This document shows positions 44,525-53,437 of a stretch of DNA of 64,000 nt, piece after piece. A program made the translations under genes and the position numbers. The notes below the pieces were generated by a model. It was not told the origin of the DNA. It was given only the letters and a program-made list of their open reading frames with translations, and ran no database searches. Each line of letters begins with the position of its first letter. Position 1 is the stretch's first letter. Origin of the DNA: an uncultured Paracoccaceae bacterium (lineage in GTDB: Bacteria > Pseudomonadota > Alphaproteobacteria > Rhodobacterales > Rhodobacteraceae); the NCBI GenBank assembly GCA_947495795.1, contig CANMAI010000001.1, positions 310,001 through 374,000 of the forward strand, given 5' to 3'.

Positions 44525-44613
44525 CCCAAATTTTCAGAGTTTTCGGAGGGAGGATAGAGAGCCGGCAAGTCTTTGAAAACATTCCCGAATTTCGGGGCCG
44601 TAAACGATGGCAT
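44509..44613 (-). CDS. Possible 34-residue peptide downstream of the 18-residue leader
   Basis: ATG 44613 opens a 34-codon frame whose product starts PSFTAPKFGNVFKDLPALYP and ends at TGA 44509-44511 inside the terminator stem. It is in the same frame as the 18-codon gene upstream, with only TGA and seven sense codons between. GAGAGG directly abuts the ATG, a poor site, so translation could depend on reinitiation or stop-codon read-through. It may also be just untranslated RNA. Confidence 0.25.
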   Translation of the reverse strand: MPSFTAPKFGNVFKDLPALYPPSENSENLGKAVL

Positions 44614-44634
44614 CCTCTCAGCCGGGGCTGCCCG

Positions 44635-44691
44635 TCAGACAGTCACCTCGCGCTTGAACCCACAATCCTTCTCCAAAATCCCATGAGACAT
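44635..44691 (-). CDS. 18-residue leader peptide with an extreme ribosome-binding site
   Basis: The frame encodes MSHGILEKDCGFKREVTV and stops at TGA 44635-44637. Its leader GAAAGGAGGTGATCCAATG includes the longest possible Shine-Dalgarno sequence: the opposite strand is identical to about 17 nt of the 16S rRNA 3' end. GGAGG is 7 nt from the ATG, so spacing is ideal. A small GC hairpin and a terminator follow within 150 nt. Function unknown; candidates are a leader peptide, a translation-titrating RNA or a small bioactive peptide. TTGACT at 44750-44755 could be part of its promoter. Confidence 0.5.
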   Translation of the reverse strand: MSHGILEKDCGFKREVTV

Positions 44692-44751
44692 TGGATCACC
44701 TCCTTTCGTTGTTTCAACCTGTAAAACAAGGTGCCACAGCGCTCCGAAAAG

Positions 44752-45375
44752 TCAAATACTTTCAGGCAGCATCCGCCCCAGAACCACTCGGAACGGCACC
44801 AAAGCCACAAGCGCAAGCGCCAGCTTCACCCCGAAATCGGCAACTGCCAAAGAGACCCAAAGCGGCACAACCGGCCCCACCCCGAGCAACGGCAAAGCCT
44901 CGTTCGCCCACGCCACATCCACACCCGGCGCTATGAAGGAAAAGCTGGCGGAGAAGGCAATCGCGAAGAATAAGGCGGTATCCAACCCACTGCCAACAAA
45001 GGAAGAAACCAGCGGCGCGCGCCACCAGACGCCCGCGCGAAGGCGCGCAAAAATAGCCACGTCCACAAGCTGCGCAACCAAAAAGGCCACACCTGAACCA
45101 ATCGCAACACGCAGCGAGACCAGCGGGCCAAACTCACCCTCGATCTGGCTTCCTACCAGTGAACAGGCAACACCGACGGCAAACCCGGCAAGCACAACCT
45201 TCTGCGCAGCCTCCCGCCCATAAAGCCGGTTCATCAGATCAGTCACCAGAAAGGCGAACGGATACGTAAAAGCACCCCATGTCAGCCAGCTGCCAAAGAG
45301 ATGCTGAACCAGAATGTTGGAGGCAACAACAACAGCTGCCATAGCGGCCACTCCGGCCAGAAGAGGGTTTTTCAT
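44752..45375 (-). CDS. VUT/YhhQ-family queuosine precursor transporter
   Basis: A 207-residue protein with six hydrophobic helices. Family marks are ASNILVQHLFGSWLTWGAFTYPFAFLVTDLMNRLYGREAAQKVV and VSSFVGSGLDTALFFAIAF. These vitamin-uptake-transporter proteins import preQ0/preQ1 precursors for tRNA queuosine. GGAAAAG lies 3-4 nt before the ATG. The gene lies upstream of the tiny unit and arfB on the same strand. Confidence 0.9.
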   Translation of the reverse strand: MKNPLLAGVAAMAAVVVASNILVQHLFGSWLTWGAFTYPFAFLVTDLMNRLYGREAAQKVVLAGFAVGVACSLVGSQIEGEFGPLVSLRVAIGSGVAFLVAQLVDVAIFARLRAGVWWRAPLVSSFVGSGLDTALFFAIAFSASFSFIAPGVDVAWANEALPLLGVGPVVPLWVSLAVADFGVKLALALVALVPFRVVLGRMLPESI

Positions 45376-45455
45376 GGGCTTTTCCGTTTTTGAGAAGGTA
45401 GCGGAGACTTCAAGAGAAGGGCTTTACGCCAGCGTTACGCCCCGCACAACCTTTA

Positions 45456-46070
45456 TTATAACGGAACTTTCAGCCCGAAATGCGAGTCAACAACCTCCGC
45501 CAGCCCCTCGGCGTTTCGGAACTGGTGCCCAACCCATCCCCGCACCTCTGCGGCCGCAATATTATCGGCCCGATCATCCGTGAAGAAAAGCTCAGCTCCC
45601 GAAAGTTCTGTTGCCGCCTCAACCATCTCATAAATCCGCGCATCCGGCTTGATCACGCCCATATGGCCGGAGATGAAGCGCTGATCAAACTCCTTCAGTT
45701 CCGGGTAAACCGTTTCCGCATAAGCGAAACTTTCAATTCCAAAGTTGGACAGTGCGAAAACCGGAATGCCTGCGGCACGACAGCCGCGCAATATCTTCCA
45801 CGAGCCTTCAATCACCGGGCTTGCCATCTCGATCCACCGATCATGCCACATCCGGATCATATCGCCGTGGTGTGGGAAACGCTCCGCCGTCTCGTAAACC
45901 GTTTCCTTGAATGGCGCACCCATGTCGACACGATCATTCATACCGTGCAAATCGACCTCGGCAAACAGAGCATCTCGCTCTTCGCGTGGCATCAACTGGC
46001 CATAAAGTCGCTCCGGATCCCATGTGATCAGAACGTTTCCGATATCAAAGATTAATGCCTTGGGTGCCAT
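45456..46070 (-). CDS. HAD-superfamily hydrolase
   Basis: A 204-residue haloacid-dehalogenase-type protein. Motif I is FDIGNVLITWDPE, motif II around FALSNFGIE, motif III near HMGVIKPDARIYE (Lys) and motif IV FFTDDRADNIAAAEVRGW. The second residue after the nucleophile Asp is Gly and not Asp, so it resembles dehalogenase/epoxide-hydrolase-type or YihX-like phosphatase HADs. Its ATG lies 4 nt after the MFS stop, so they are co-transcribed. Confidence 0.88.
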   Translation of the reverse strand: MAPKALIFDIGNVLITWDPERLYGQLMPREERDALFAEVDLHGMNDRVDMGAPFKETVYETAERFPHHGDMIRMWHDRWIEMASPVIEGSWKILRGCRAAGIPVFALSNFGIESFAYAETVYPELKEFDQRFISGHMGVIKPDARIYEMVEAATELSGAELFFTDDRADNIAAAEVRGWVGHQFRNAEGLAEVVDSHFGLKVPL

Positions 46071-46073
46071 TTA

Positions 46074-47225
46074 TCATGCTCTCTCAGGTTGGTTTCTTTG
46101 CATACTGCGCAGCTGAAAAAGCGGGTAGAACCCCGCTGGCGTAAGAATGAGAAGCGCCATCCCGAGCCCAAGCCACGAACCAAGCAAGCCGATCAGCGGC
46201 GGCCCGATGAGGAAAGCGGTAAATGCGGTCAGCGTCAGCGCGGCGATGTTTCGTTCCGCACTTTGTCCGGGCAAATCCGCGATCAGAGAGATCGTCAACG
46301 GATAGATGTTTGCGCACCCCAATCCAAGCAATGCGGCCCCGAGAACTGCCGCCAGAAGCCCCGAAGAAAGGGAAAAAACAAGCACGCCAATCCCTGCCAA
46401 AGCAGCCGAGATCTGCAAAACCGTGATTGGGCCAAACCGCTCGGCCAGACTGTCTCCCAGCAACCGTGCACACCCCATTGCCGTTGAAAACACAGCAAAA
46501 ACCAGTGCCGCATGGAACGCCGAGAGCAGAAGGTCTCCCCGAAGGAACAGTGCAGACCACTCCATCATGGCACCCTCCAGAAGAAGCGCCCCTATTGGCA
46601 TCAGGCAAAAGCCCAGCCCCGCTTTGGTAGGAAATGCCATCCCGCGGCCGGTATCTTTGGTGCTTCGCTCCACGTCTGGTTCCAGGCGCAACCCTATCCA
46701 AACGGCAAAACCGGCAAGAATTGGCGCGAGAATCAGTTGCTGAGCCAAGAAGCTCAACCCGATCTCGGCAGCGGCTCCACCAAGCATCGCTCCTCCCATC
46801 GCACCGAAACTCCAGAAGGCATGGCAACTGGTTATGAGACGCTTACCGCTCGTCTTTTCAAAAGCGCTCGCCTTCGCGTTCATCCCCACCTCAACCGGCG
46901 CAATAACCATGCCGCACAAAAGCAGTGCGGCACCCAAAAGAGGGGCAGAAGTTGCAAAGGCGGGAAGCACAAAGGACAAGATAAAAAGCGCTCCAAAAAT
47001 GGTCACAACGCGTTTCGCGCCAAACCGCGCCAAAAGCGCAGGGGCATAGGTGAAGCCCAGAAAGGTGCCGACCGGCAGCATAAAGAAGCAGATTGACAGC
47101 GTGAACAAGCTGACGTCGAGAGACGCTTTCACATCTGGAATTCGAGGAAACCACAACGAGATACCAATCGCGTTCAGGGCGAACACGATCTGCAGGTTCA
47201 TGCGGGATCTAGCAAAGGGCTGCAT
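46074..47225 (-). CDS. Major facilitator superfamily transporter (YbjJ-like)
   Basis: A 383-residue protein with about 12 transmembrane segments. The N terminus NLQIVFALNAIGISLWFPRIPDVKASLDVS and FGAKRVVTIFGALF, plus AFWSFGAMGGAMLGGAAAE, match the YbjJ/FucP-type MFS group. The ATG at 47225 has no strong ribosome site; an ATG at 47201 and a TTG at 47240 are alternatives. Substrate unknown. It precedes the HAD gene and follows the flagellar cluster. Confidence 0.85.
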   Translation of the reverse strand: MQPFARSRMNLQIVFALNAIGISLWFPRIPDVKASLDVSLFTLSICFFMLPVGTFLGFTYAPALLARFGAKRVVTIFGALFILSFVLPAFATSAPLLGAALLLCGMVIAPVEVGMNAKASAFEKTSGKRLITSCHAFWSFGAMGGAMLGGAAAEIGLSFLAQQLILAPILAGFAVWIGLRLEPDVERSTKDTGRGMAFPTKAGLGFCLMPIGALLLEGAMMEWSALFLRGDLLLSAFHAALVFAVFSTAMGCARLLGDSLAERFGPITVLQISAALAGIGVLVFSLSSGLLAAVLGAALLGLGCANIYPLTISLIADLPGQSAERNIAALTLTAFTAFLIGPPLIGLLGSWLGLGMALLILTPAGFYPLFQLRSMQRNQPERA

Positions 47226-47370
47226 GGGGTGATTTTTCAAATTGACTTATCACCAGCCCTAACAGGGTAACGGCCAAACACAACCGCTATCGATCAGCGT
47301 ACGCAGCAACTTTTCTTGGGCAACGCCCCTTCTTCAGCGCTCGGTATAGAGGGGCACCAATCGAAGCGAA

Positions 47371-48495
47371 TTATTGGACAACAAATTCCGCATGCAACGC
47401 ACCAGCGGCCTTTATGGCCTTCAAGATATCGATCATGTCTCGCGGGGAAACACCAAGCGCATTCAATCCTGCAATGACCTCAGGCAGGCTGACAGACGTC
47501 TCTACCAATGCAAGCCGTGTTCCCGGTTCCTCCTCAATGGCAGCTTCCGTGCGTGGCAGTATAATTGGCGGCCCATCGGGTGCGAATGGATTGGGTTGAA
47601 TTCCAAGCGGCTTTTCTTCGACACGGAGCGTCAGGTTACCCTGACTCACAGCAACCCGGCTGATTTTGACATCGGCTCCAAGCACAATCGTTCCAGAACG
47701 CTGATCCACCACGACCCGGGCTTTCTGGGCTGGCGATACTTCGACGTTTTCCAGAACGCTGAGCAGTTGCGGCAAAGATGGCAACCCTCTCTGGCTGAGA
47801 TCAAGCTGCACTGTGCCTGCATCCAGCATCCTGGCAACGCGGCCGCCGACACGCGCGTTTATCGCCTGCTCGATACGCGAAGCGGTTGTGAAATCGGGGT
47901 TCCTCAGCGCCATTCGCATCACAGTTACGTCCGACAGTTCAAAGTCTATTTCCCGCTCGATACGAGCGCCGGAAGGAATTACCCCTGAGGTCGGCACACC
48001 CTGCGTCACTGTGGCTCCGTCCCCTTCAGCGGTGGCACCACCAGCAATCACCGATCCTTGAGCAACAGCATATATCTGGCCATCGGCGGCATTCAGGGGT
48101 GCCATGATGAGTGTGCCGCCCAAAAGACTGCTTGCATCACCGATTGTAGAAACGGTTACGTCAATCTTGCTGCCCGCACGCCCGAAGGGTGGCAAGGCAC
48201 CGGTGACAAGAACGGCTGCCACATTTTTTGCTCGAAACTGTTCACCTGTGACATTTATTCCCAATCGTTCCAACAGGTTGACCATCGCCTCTTCGGTAAA
48301 CGGAGAGTTTCGGAGGCCGTCACCAGTGCCATTGAGACCTACAACCAGCCCATAGCCCACAAGATCGTTGCCGCGTACGCCATCGAATTCTACCAGATCC
48401 TTGATGCGTGCTTGCTGTGCACTCGCCATAGCAGGAACCAAAATGAGGAGAAGCGCGACAAACCAGACATTCTGTCTGAAACGGGATTTGGTCAT
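47371..48495 (-). CDS. flgI: Flagellar P-ring protein
   Basis: A 374-residue periplasmic protein. Signal peptide ends VPAMASAQQ; the FlgI core is ARIKDLVEFDGVRGNDLVGYGLVVGLNGTGDG, FRAKNVAAVLVTGALPPFGRAGSKIDVTVSTIGDASSLLGGTLIMAPL and a C terminus INALGVSPRDMIDILKAIKAAGALHAEFVVQ. It forms the peptidoglycan ring of the basal body. It starts one base after the flgL stop and is the last gene of the flagellar string; an MFS gene follows. Confidence 0.95.
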   Translation of the reverse strand: MTKSRFRQNVWFVALLLILVPAMASAQQARIKDLVEFDGVRGNDLVGYGLVVGLNGTGDGLRNSPFTEEAMVNLLERLGINVTGEQFRAKNVAAVLVTGALPPFGRAGSKIDVTVSTIGDASSLLGGTLIMAPLNAADGQIYAVAQGSVIAGGATAEGDGATVTQGVPTSGVIPSGARIEREIDFELSDVTVMRMALRNPDFTTASRIEQAINARVGGRVARMLDAGTVQLDLSQRGLPSLPQLLSVLENVEVSPAQKARVVVDQRSGTIVLGADVKISRVAVSQGNLTLRVEEKPLGIQPNPFAPDGPPIILPRTEAAIEEEPGTRLALVETSVSLPEVIAGLNALGVSPRDMIDILKAIKAAGALHAEFVVQ

Positions 48496-48496
48496 A

Positions 48497-49507
48497 TCAC
48501 CTCAGGAAGTTGGTCAGCGAAAGGTTGGATATCCTCGCCGTGACGGTATATGCGGCGTTTAACTGATTTTCCAAAGCGGCAAACCGCGTCGCCGCGTCGT
48601 ATTGATCGACGCCGACAATATCGTTGCGGGCAAACTGGAGCGCCGCAGTCTGGCTAGCGACAAAACTCTGCGTTTCAGCAATGTTTTGTTCCGTAACGCC
48701 GAGAAGTGCTCGCAAATTGACAATCTCTTCTTTGGCGTCCTGCATTGTGGCGCCTGCCGATAGGTAAACATCCGTCTTGTCATCCGTTGAAGAAGCGAGT
48801 GTTGTGCCATCAAAGGAAGCGGCCATTGCGAGCCCACGCAAGATATCACGGATTGGCTGGGCGTCGGCCCGAACCATATAGTCAATCTTGTCGCCATCCG
48901 GGGTCAAAACGCCGGGAGCATCCTCTGTTGCGCCCTGATATATCGTCGTTTCAAATGTACCACCGGCTGCGTTAAAATACTGTTCCACATCAGTGATCGC
49001 GGTTGCCGCATCAGGTGCAGCATCAATCAGCGCACCAATATCAGAGACAAGTGTTGTAGCTGAGGCCATGGGCCGTTCGCCCTCAGCAGCACCGGAGAAG
49101 ATGTATCTTCCACCGAATGTGCTGTTGAGCACGCCGACTGCCGCATCCAGCACCTGCATCGCGGATTTGGCGTATTGATCCGCAGAAAGAAGATCTCCTC
49201 TGCTTACCGCTGCAGAAAGCTGTAACCCAATTTCGCCTGCTGAAGTCTGGATGTTCTCCAACCCCACCTGAACCACGCCCGCGCGATTGCCCGCAAAGAG
49301 CAGCCCTGTGTCCTGCTGTTCAAGCAGTGTCAGCGATCTGTCGATTGCAAATACTTTGTCAACAGCACCTTCAGTTGCCGCAATGAGATCAGACCGAAGA
49401 CCCGTGGTCATCTCGAACCCCGCCTCATCCATGGCGGCTCGGATATCACGCGATTGTCGCTGGAGTGTGAGAGACATCGAAAGATCAGAAAGAGGGAAGT
49501 TTTGCAT
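48497..49507 (-). CDS. flgL: Flagellar hook-filament junction protein FlgL
   Basis: A 336-residue flagellin-like protein. The N terminus DLSMSLTLQRQSRDIRAAMDEAGFEMTTGLRSDL and the C terminus YDAATRFAALENQLNAAYTVTARISNLSLTNFL are the coiled-coil D0/D1 segments of HAP3. It sits between FlgK and the filament. The gene starts 4 nt after the flgK stop on the same strand. Confidence 0.9.
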   Translation of the reverse strand: MQNFPLSDLSMSLTLQRQSRDIRAAMDEAGFEMTTGLRSDLIAATEGAVDKVFAIDRSLTLLEQQDTGLLFAGNRAGVVQVGLENIQTSAGEIGLQLSAAVSRGDLLSADQYAKSAMQVLDAAVGVLNSTFGGRYIFSGAAEGERPMASATTLVSDIGALIDAAPDAATAITDVEQYFNAAGGTFETTIYQGATEDAPGVLTPDGDKIDYMVRADAQPIRDILRGLAMAASFDGTTLASSTDDKTDVYLSAGATMQDAKEEIVNLRALLGVTEQNIAETQSFVASQTAALQFARNDIVGVDQYDAATRFAALENQLNAAYTVTARISNLSLTNFLR

Positions 49508-49510
49508 GTA

Positions 49511-50977
49511 TCAGATCTCCAACAGGCGCTGGATCAGGCCGTCAACGACCGAGATCACCCGCGCATTCGCAGAATAGGCCTGCTCAACAAGAAGAAGGCG
49601 CTGCAATTCAGTGTCAGTATCAACGCCGGACTGGCCACTTTCTGTTTCCCTAAGCGAAGTCTGAAGTGCTGCTGAGTAGGCCTGCCTACTATCATTCTGA
49701 AACTGAGCGGACGTTATCTGACCCGTCAGCTCTGCAGCGATACCCGCCACATTCACCGGCGCTGCAATACCTACAGCCGCAGGTGCGGACTGCGTACGTG
49801 TGGTCGCGGAAAGCATATTACTGAGAATGGTGGAGGAGGCCACATTGCCTTGAACCGCAGCATTGATCCCATCACGCAGACGCCAAAGGTCACCACCTTG
49901 CGCCGGATCAATTGCCGCATTCAGTGAAATACGCGCAGCAAGCCCACTTTGGTTCAGCGCGTCATAGGCGGAGCCGTTATCCGTGAAAAGGCCGGGATCC
50001 CCCGCCACCAGGGTTGTATCGACCGCTGGGTCTTCGAACCTCTGGATCAGATCTTGCGCTAACGCATCAAGCTTTTCGTTGAAGGCAGGTGTGGTCACAT
50101 CCCTGATTCCAAAGAGCGCGCTGAGAGATCCGCCATCCAACCTGCCGGAACCCGTCCCATCGCCGATAGTCACGGGCCGCCCATTCAATGTGAGGCCAGA
50201 AATTGATCCGGCGGCCAGTGTCATATCCGGTGTTATGAGGCCTGAGGCAGCAAAATCTAATTGACCAGCGGAGCCATCGAGTAGGATGCCTCCTTCGCGA
50301 GTGAAAAGGGCGACAGAATTGTCCGGCCGCGATACGGTTTTCAAGGGGACGATATCCGCGATTCGGTCAATCGCCAGTTTGCGCTGGTCTATCAGCGCGG
50401 AGGGATCACCACCGGAAATCGTTATTGATTTGATGTCTGCATTGAGATCCTCAATGCTCTCCAGCTCTGTACTGAGTGTGGTGACCTGAGCCGCTATTTC
50501 CGCGTCCGCATCCTGACGCACCTCACGGGTCTCTCGTGCAATCTGATTGATCGCTGAGACATAGGCTTTTGCAGTATTGGCAAGGTTTGCCTGCCCTGCG
50601 GTGGATGCCGGATCGTTCACAGAACCGTTGAGCGCCGCCTCGAATGCTGCCGCACGCGATGCGAGCGCCGACGCCTCTCCCGGTATACCCAAAGCTCCGA
50701 CCAGTCTGGAAAGTGCGCCGCCACTGGTGCCCGCAAACCCAACATCGGCATCTGCCAACCGGCGGCTCGCAAGTGTTACGGTGTTCTGATTAAGTGTGAT
50801 ACCTGCCACCGCAACACCAGTTCCCGCTCCGTTGGTAACCGAAGCAGTTAATTCAAGGCTGCGCCGCGTGTAGCCGGGGGTCTGAGAATTCGCCACATTG
50901 TTAGCGATAATCTCTGAACCTCTCGCCGCGGCATTAAGCCCGGTGAGTGCATTGTTGAGTGCAGATGAAATACTCAT
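49511..50977 (-). CDS. flgK: Flagellar hook-associated protein FlgK
   Basis: A 488-residue HAP1. The conserved N terminus MSISSALNNALTGLNAAARGSEIIANNVANSQTPGYTRR and C terminus LLLVEQAYSANARVISVVDGLIQRLLEI are those of rod/hook/HAP1 proteins. It forms the first junction layer on the hook. FlgE begins upstream after 26 nt. Confidence 0.95.
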   Translation of the reverse strand: MSISSALNNALTGLNAAARGSEIIANNVANSQTPGYTRRSLELTASVTNGAGTGVAVAGITLNQNTVTLASRRLADADVGFAGTSGGALSRLVGALGIPGEASALASRAAAFEAALNGSVNDPASTAGQANLANTAKAYVSAINQIARETREVRQDADAEIAAQVTTLSTELESIEDLNADIKSITISGGDPSALIDQRKLAIDRIADIVPLKTVSRPDNSVALFTREGGILLDGSAGQLDFAASGLITPDMTLAAGSISGLTLNGRPVTIGDGTGSGRLDGGSLSALFGIRDVTTPAFNEKLDALAQDLIQRFEDPAVDTTLVAGDPGLFTDNGSAYDALNQSGLAARISLNAAIDPAQGGDLWRLRDGINAAVQGNVASSTILSNMLSATTRTQSAPAAVGIAAPVNVAGIAAELTGQITSAQFQNDSRQAYSAALQTSLRETESGQSGVDTDTELQRLLLVEQAYSANARVISVVDGLIQRLLEI

Positions 50978-51003
50978 CTCATTCCCCCTTCAGGTCAAAC
51001 CGC

Positions 51004-52302
51004 TTAGCGCTTGAGGTTCGTGGTTTCCTGCAGCATCTCATCCACTGTCTGGATGATCTTTGCATTTGACGAATAGGCACGTTGCGTCTGGATCAGGCTC
51101 GTCAGTTCAGCCGCTATATCGGCCGTCGATTCTTCGCGTGCGAAACCGATTACTTCTCCCGTTGGGCCCTGTCCCGCGTCCCAAAGATAGAGAGGGCCAC
51201 TGTCATCCGAGATCATGAAAGACTGATTATCAAGCGCCGTCAGACCATTGGGATTGGCCGTATCCACCAAAGGAACCTGATAGATTGTCCGTGTAAAACC
51301 CGTGTCGTAAGAGGCAATCACAAAGCCGTTCTCATCCACCTCAACCGTCGTCAGATTGCCCACAGGGGAGCCATTCTTGGTGATCTGCGTAGGTGCAAAT
51401 TCTGCGGAAAGCTGCGTGAGCGCATTGGAAGAGCCGAGGGCCCCTATGCTCAAATCAAGTGGTCCGCGACCTACATTGATAGTCGCCAAGCCGGTCCCAC
51501 CCGCATAAGTCCCTGTGGTCGGAGTCACGTTGAGAAGCGACCCGCCAGAGGACGTCGTATTGTCGAATTCGAGCAGATATTCCCCGACGACCGCGCCGGC
51601 TTGCGCACCATCCGTAATCTCAAGGCTCCATTCGTCGGATTGACCTGTGGCCGGAATCGTTGGTGTGAACGTCATTGTAAGGGTCTGAGATGCGCCAACA
51701 TTATCAAAATACTCGATCGAAAGCTCCAGCGGTGTTCCAGGGGAGCCAGCCTGAGTTTCGTCCGCCGGTAGGTTTGCTCCTATGGACATCTCTGTTGTCG
51801 GGCTTGCGGCGAACTGGTTGCGATTGATGCGAATGGGCTCCAGGCCCGCTGAACTGTCTCGCGGAACATTTGGTATGTTGCCATCGTCATCTGCAGGGAA
51901 ACCGGTGAGGACCAGGCCGTTTTCCGAACGGAGATAGCCCTCATCATCAGGTCTGAAAGATCCCGTGGATACCAGAAGAAGTGGCAGTGATGTATCGCCC
52001 CCATCAACAGCAGCAATCGTTGTGACCGGCAGCATCCCACGTCCGCCAACCGCCAAATCTGTTGCGTTGGAAGTGGAAACCAGAGAGCCGCGCGACTCAA
52101 CCTCGCGGAAGGTATCAATTGTCACTCCGCCCGCGGAGTAGCGCCCCTGATTCTGCGAAATCACCACCGAGGAGAAATCCACATCCGCCCGCTTGTAACC
52201 AAAGGTGCTGGCGTTTGCGATGTTGTCAGAAATCGTTGCCAGCCGACTAGCATTGGATTGCAGCCCGCTGACACCAGCGTTTAATGCAGAGGAGATACTC
52301 AT
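51004..52302 (-). CDS. flgE: Flagellar hook protein FlgE
   Basis: A 432-residue hook subunit. The N terminus SISSALNAGVSGLQSNASRLATISDNIANASTFGYKRADVDF and C terminus LTSLIQTQRAYSSNAKIIQTVDEMLQETTNLKR frame a variable central domain. The central sequence is rich in Thr/Gly and has no matches I recognise. ATG 52302 has AGGGA upstream; a GTG six codons earlier lies beside that site. A terminator separates it from motB, so flgE may have its own promoter. Confidence 0.94.
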   Translation of the reverse strand: MSISSALNAGVSGLQSNASRLATISDNIANASTFGYKRADVDFSSVVISQNQGRYSAGGVTIDTFREVESRGSLVSTSNATDLAVGGRGMLPVTTIAAVDGGDTSLPLLLVSTGSFRPDDEGYLRSENGLVLTGFPADDDGNIPNVPRDSSAGLEPIRINRNQFAASPTTEMSIGANLPADETQAGSPGTPLELSIEYFDNVGASQTLTMTFTPTIPATGQSDEWSLEITDGAQAGAVVGEYLLEFDNTTSSGGSLLNVTPTTGTYAGGTGLATINVGRGPLDLSIGALGSSNALTQLSAEFAPTQITKNGSPVGNLTTVEVDENGFVIASYDTGFTRTIYQVPLVDTANPNGLTALDNQSFMISDDSGPLYLWDAGQGPTGEVIGFAREESTADIAAELTSLIQTQRAYSSNAKIIQTVDEMLQETTNLKR

Positions 52303-52379
52303 TCTGAAGTCCCTTTTCACGGTTCACGGTCATTGACCCTGACGCCGTTATTGGGAATAGCCATTAACAAGCTGCTAAA

Positions 52380-52407
52380 GCTAAAATGGTTCCTTTCTGC
52401 GAACCAT
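52380..52407 (-). terminator. Intrinsic terminator between motB and flgE
   Basis: ATGGTTC (52386-52392) and GAACCAT (52401-52407) pair around 8 nt; on the minus strand the stem runs into TTTTAGC. It lies only 4 nt past the motB stop. Confidence 0.65.
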
Positions 52408-52410
52408 CCG

Positions 52411-53247
52411 TCACCCCTGTTCTCTTCCAAGATCGCGCAGCAGGGTCACCTCGATGCGGTTGTTACGCACATCGAACGGATCTTCATGCTGCAAGTCCCG
52501 ATCTGCCAAACCGGTTACACGGGAAAAGCGTGCCTGGCTTACACCGACCTGCGCAAGTAACTGGCGACTCGCCAATGCGCGGGTAGTAGACACGTTCCAC
52601 CCGGCAAATTCAGGGCCGGAAAGCGGTTGTGCGTTCAGATGGCCCGATACTGCAATCCGGTTGCTCACGAGATTTGAAACATCACCAATGACAATCATAA
52701 GTGTCCTCATCAACGGTGTGGCTTCGCCTGTAGCAGGCTCGAACAGGGGTGAGCCGGGCACATCGAATACTTCTATGACGAGCCCTTCATCCGTCACCCG
52801 GGTTCGCACATGTTTTAAAATGGCATCGGCCAGAGCACTTTCACCACCAAGAGCTTTCAGCGCTGCTTCAACCTCGGTGAAGGCCTCCTCGGGAACGGAA
52901 GCGGAGTCTGTTCCCGTATCTCCCCTGGCCAGAGCCTCGGACGAGGGGCGATCGCTCGTGGCACCCGTTCCGCTTTGGGAAAGTGTCTGTTCGGATTTAA
53001 CAGAGGGTCCACCAAAGGGCCCGTCCCCGCCGCCGGACGTACGGTGAACGGGAATCGATGGATTGAAATAATCGGCCAGCCCCTTTCGCTGCTCTTCCGT
53101 TGTCGCATTCAAAAGCCACATCAAGAGAAAGAATGCCATCATTGCGGTCACAAAATCCGCATAGGCCACTTTCCAGGCACCGCCGTGATGGCCACCCGCA
53201 ATGATCTTCTTTCGTTTGATGATGATAGGACGAACTTGATCGGCCAT
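52411..53247 (-). CDS. motB: Flagellar motor protein MotB
   Basis: A 278-residue stator subunit. After a basic N terminus (VRPIIIKRKKII) the transmembrane helix VAYADFVTAMMAFFLLMWLLNA holds the proton-carrying Asp31. An OmpA-like peptidoglycan domain ends the protein (ISVSGHLNAQP-like RIAVSGHLNAQPLSGPEFAGWNVSTTRALASRQLLAQVGV and RNNRIEVTLLR). The usual GHTD is GHLN here. ATG 53247 follows GAAGGGG. MotA is not in the window. Confidence 0.92.
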   Translation of the reverse strand: MADQVRPIIIKRKKIIAGGHHGGAWKVAYADFVTAMMAFFLLMWLLNATTEEQRKGLADYFNPSIPVHRTSGGGDGPFGGPSVKSEQTLSQSGTGATSDRPSSEALARGDTGTDSASVPEEAFTEVEAALKALGGESALADAILKHVRTRVTDEGLVIEVFDVPGSPLFEPATGEATPLMRTLMIVIGDVSNLVSNRIAVSGHLNAQPLSGPEFAGWNVSTTRALASRQLLAQVGVSQARFSRVTGLADRDLQHEDPFDVRNNRIEVTLLRDLGREQG

Positions 53248-53437
53248 TTCCACACCCCTTCTTTACCCATCGCCACATCTCGCAGACGGGCGTTACGAAT
53301 GGGTTAGAAACGGGTCAGTTTGGGGTGACATTCTCATCTTCATACATAAAATTTAACGTAGTGCCTCCACCTTTAAGGCTTTGTGAACCAACAAATGATC
53401 AACCTGCTTCGAAAATTTCTGCCATTTGAGGGTAAGT

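Noticed and set aside
44691-44708. Piece of a 16S rRNA gene
   Set aside because: Only the last 17 nt match the remembered 16S end and no rRNA sequence continues to the left. A ribosome-binding site on the other strand explains it better.
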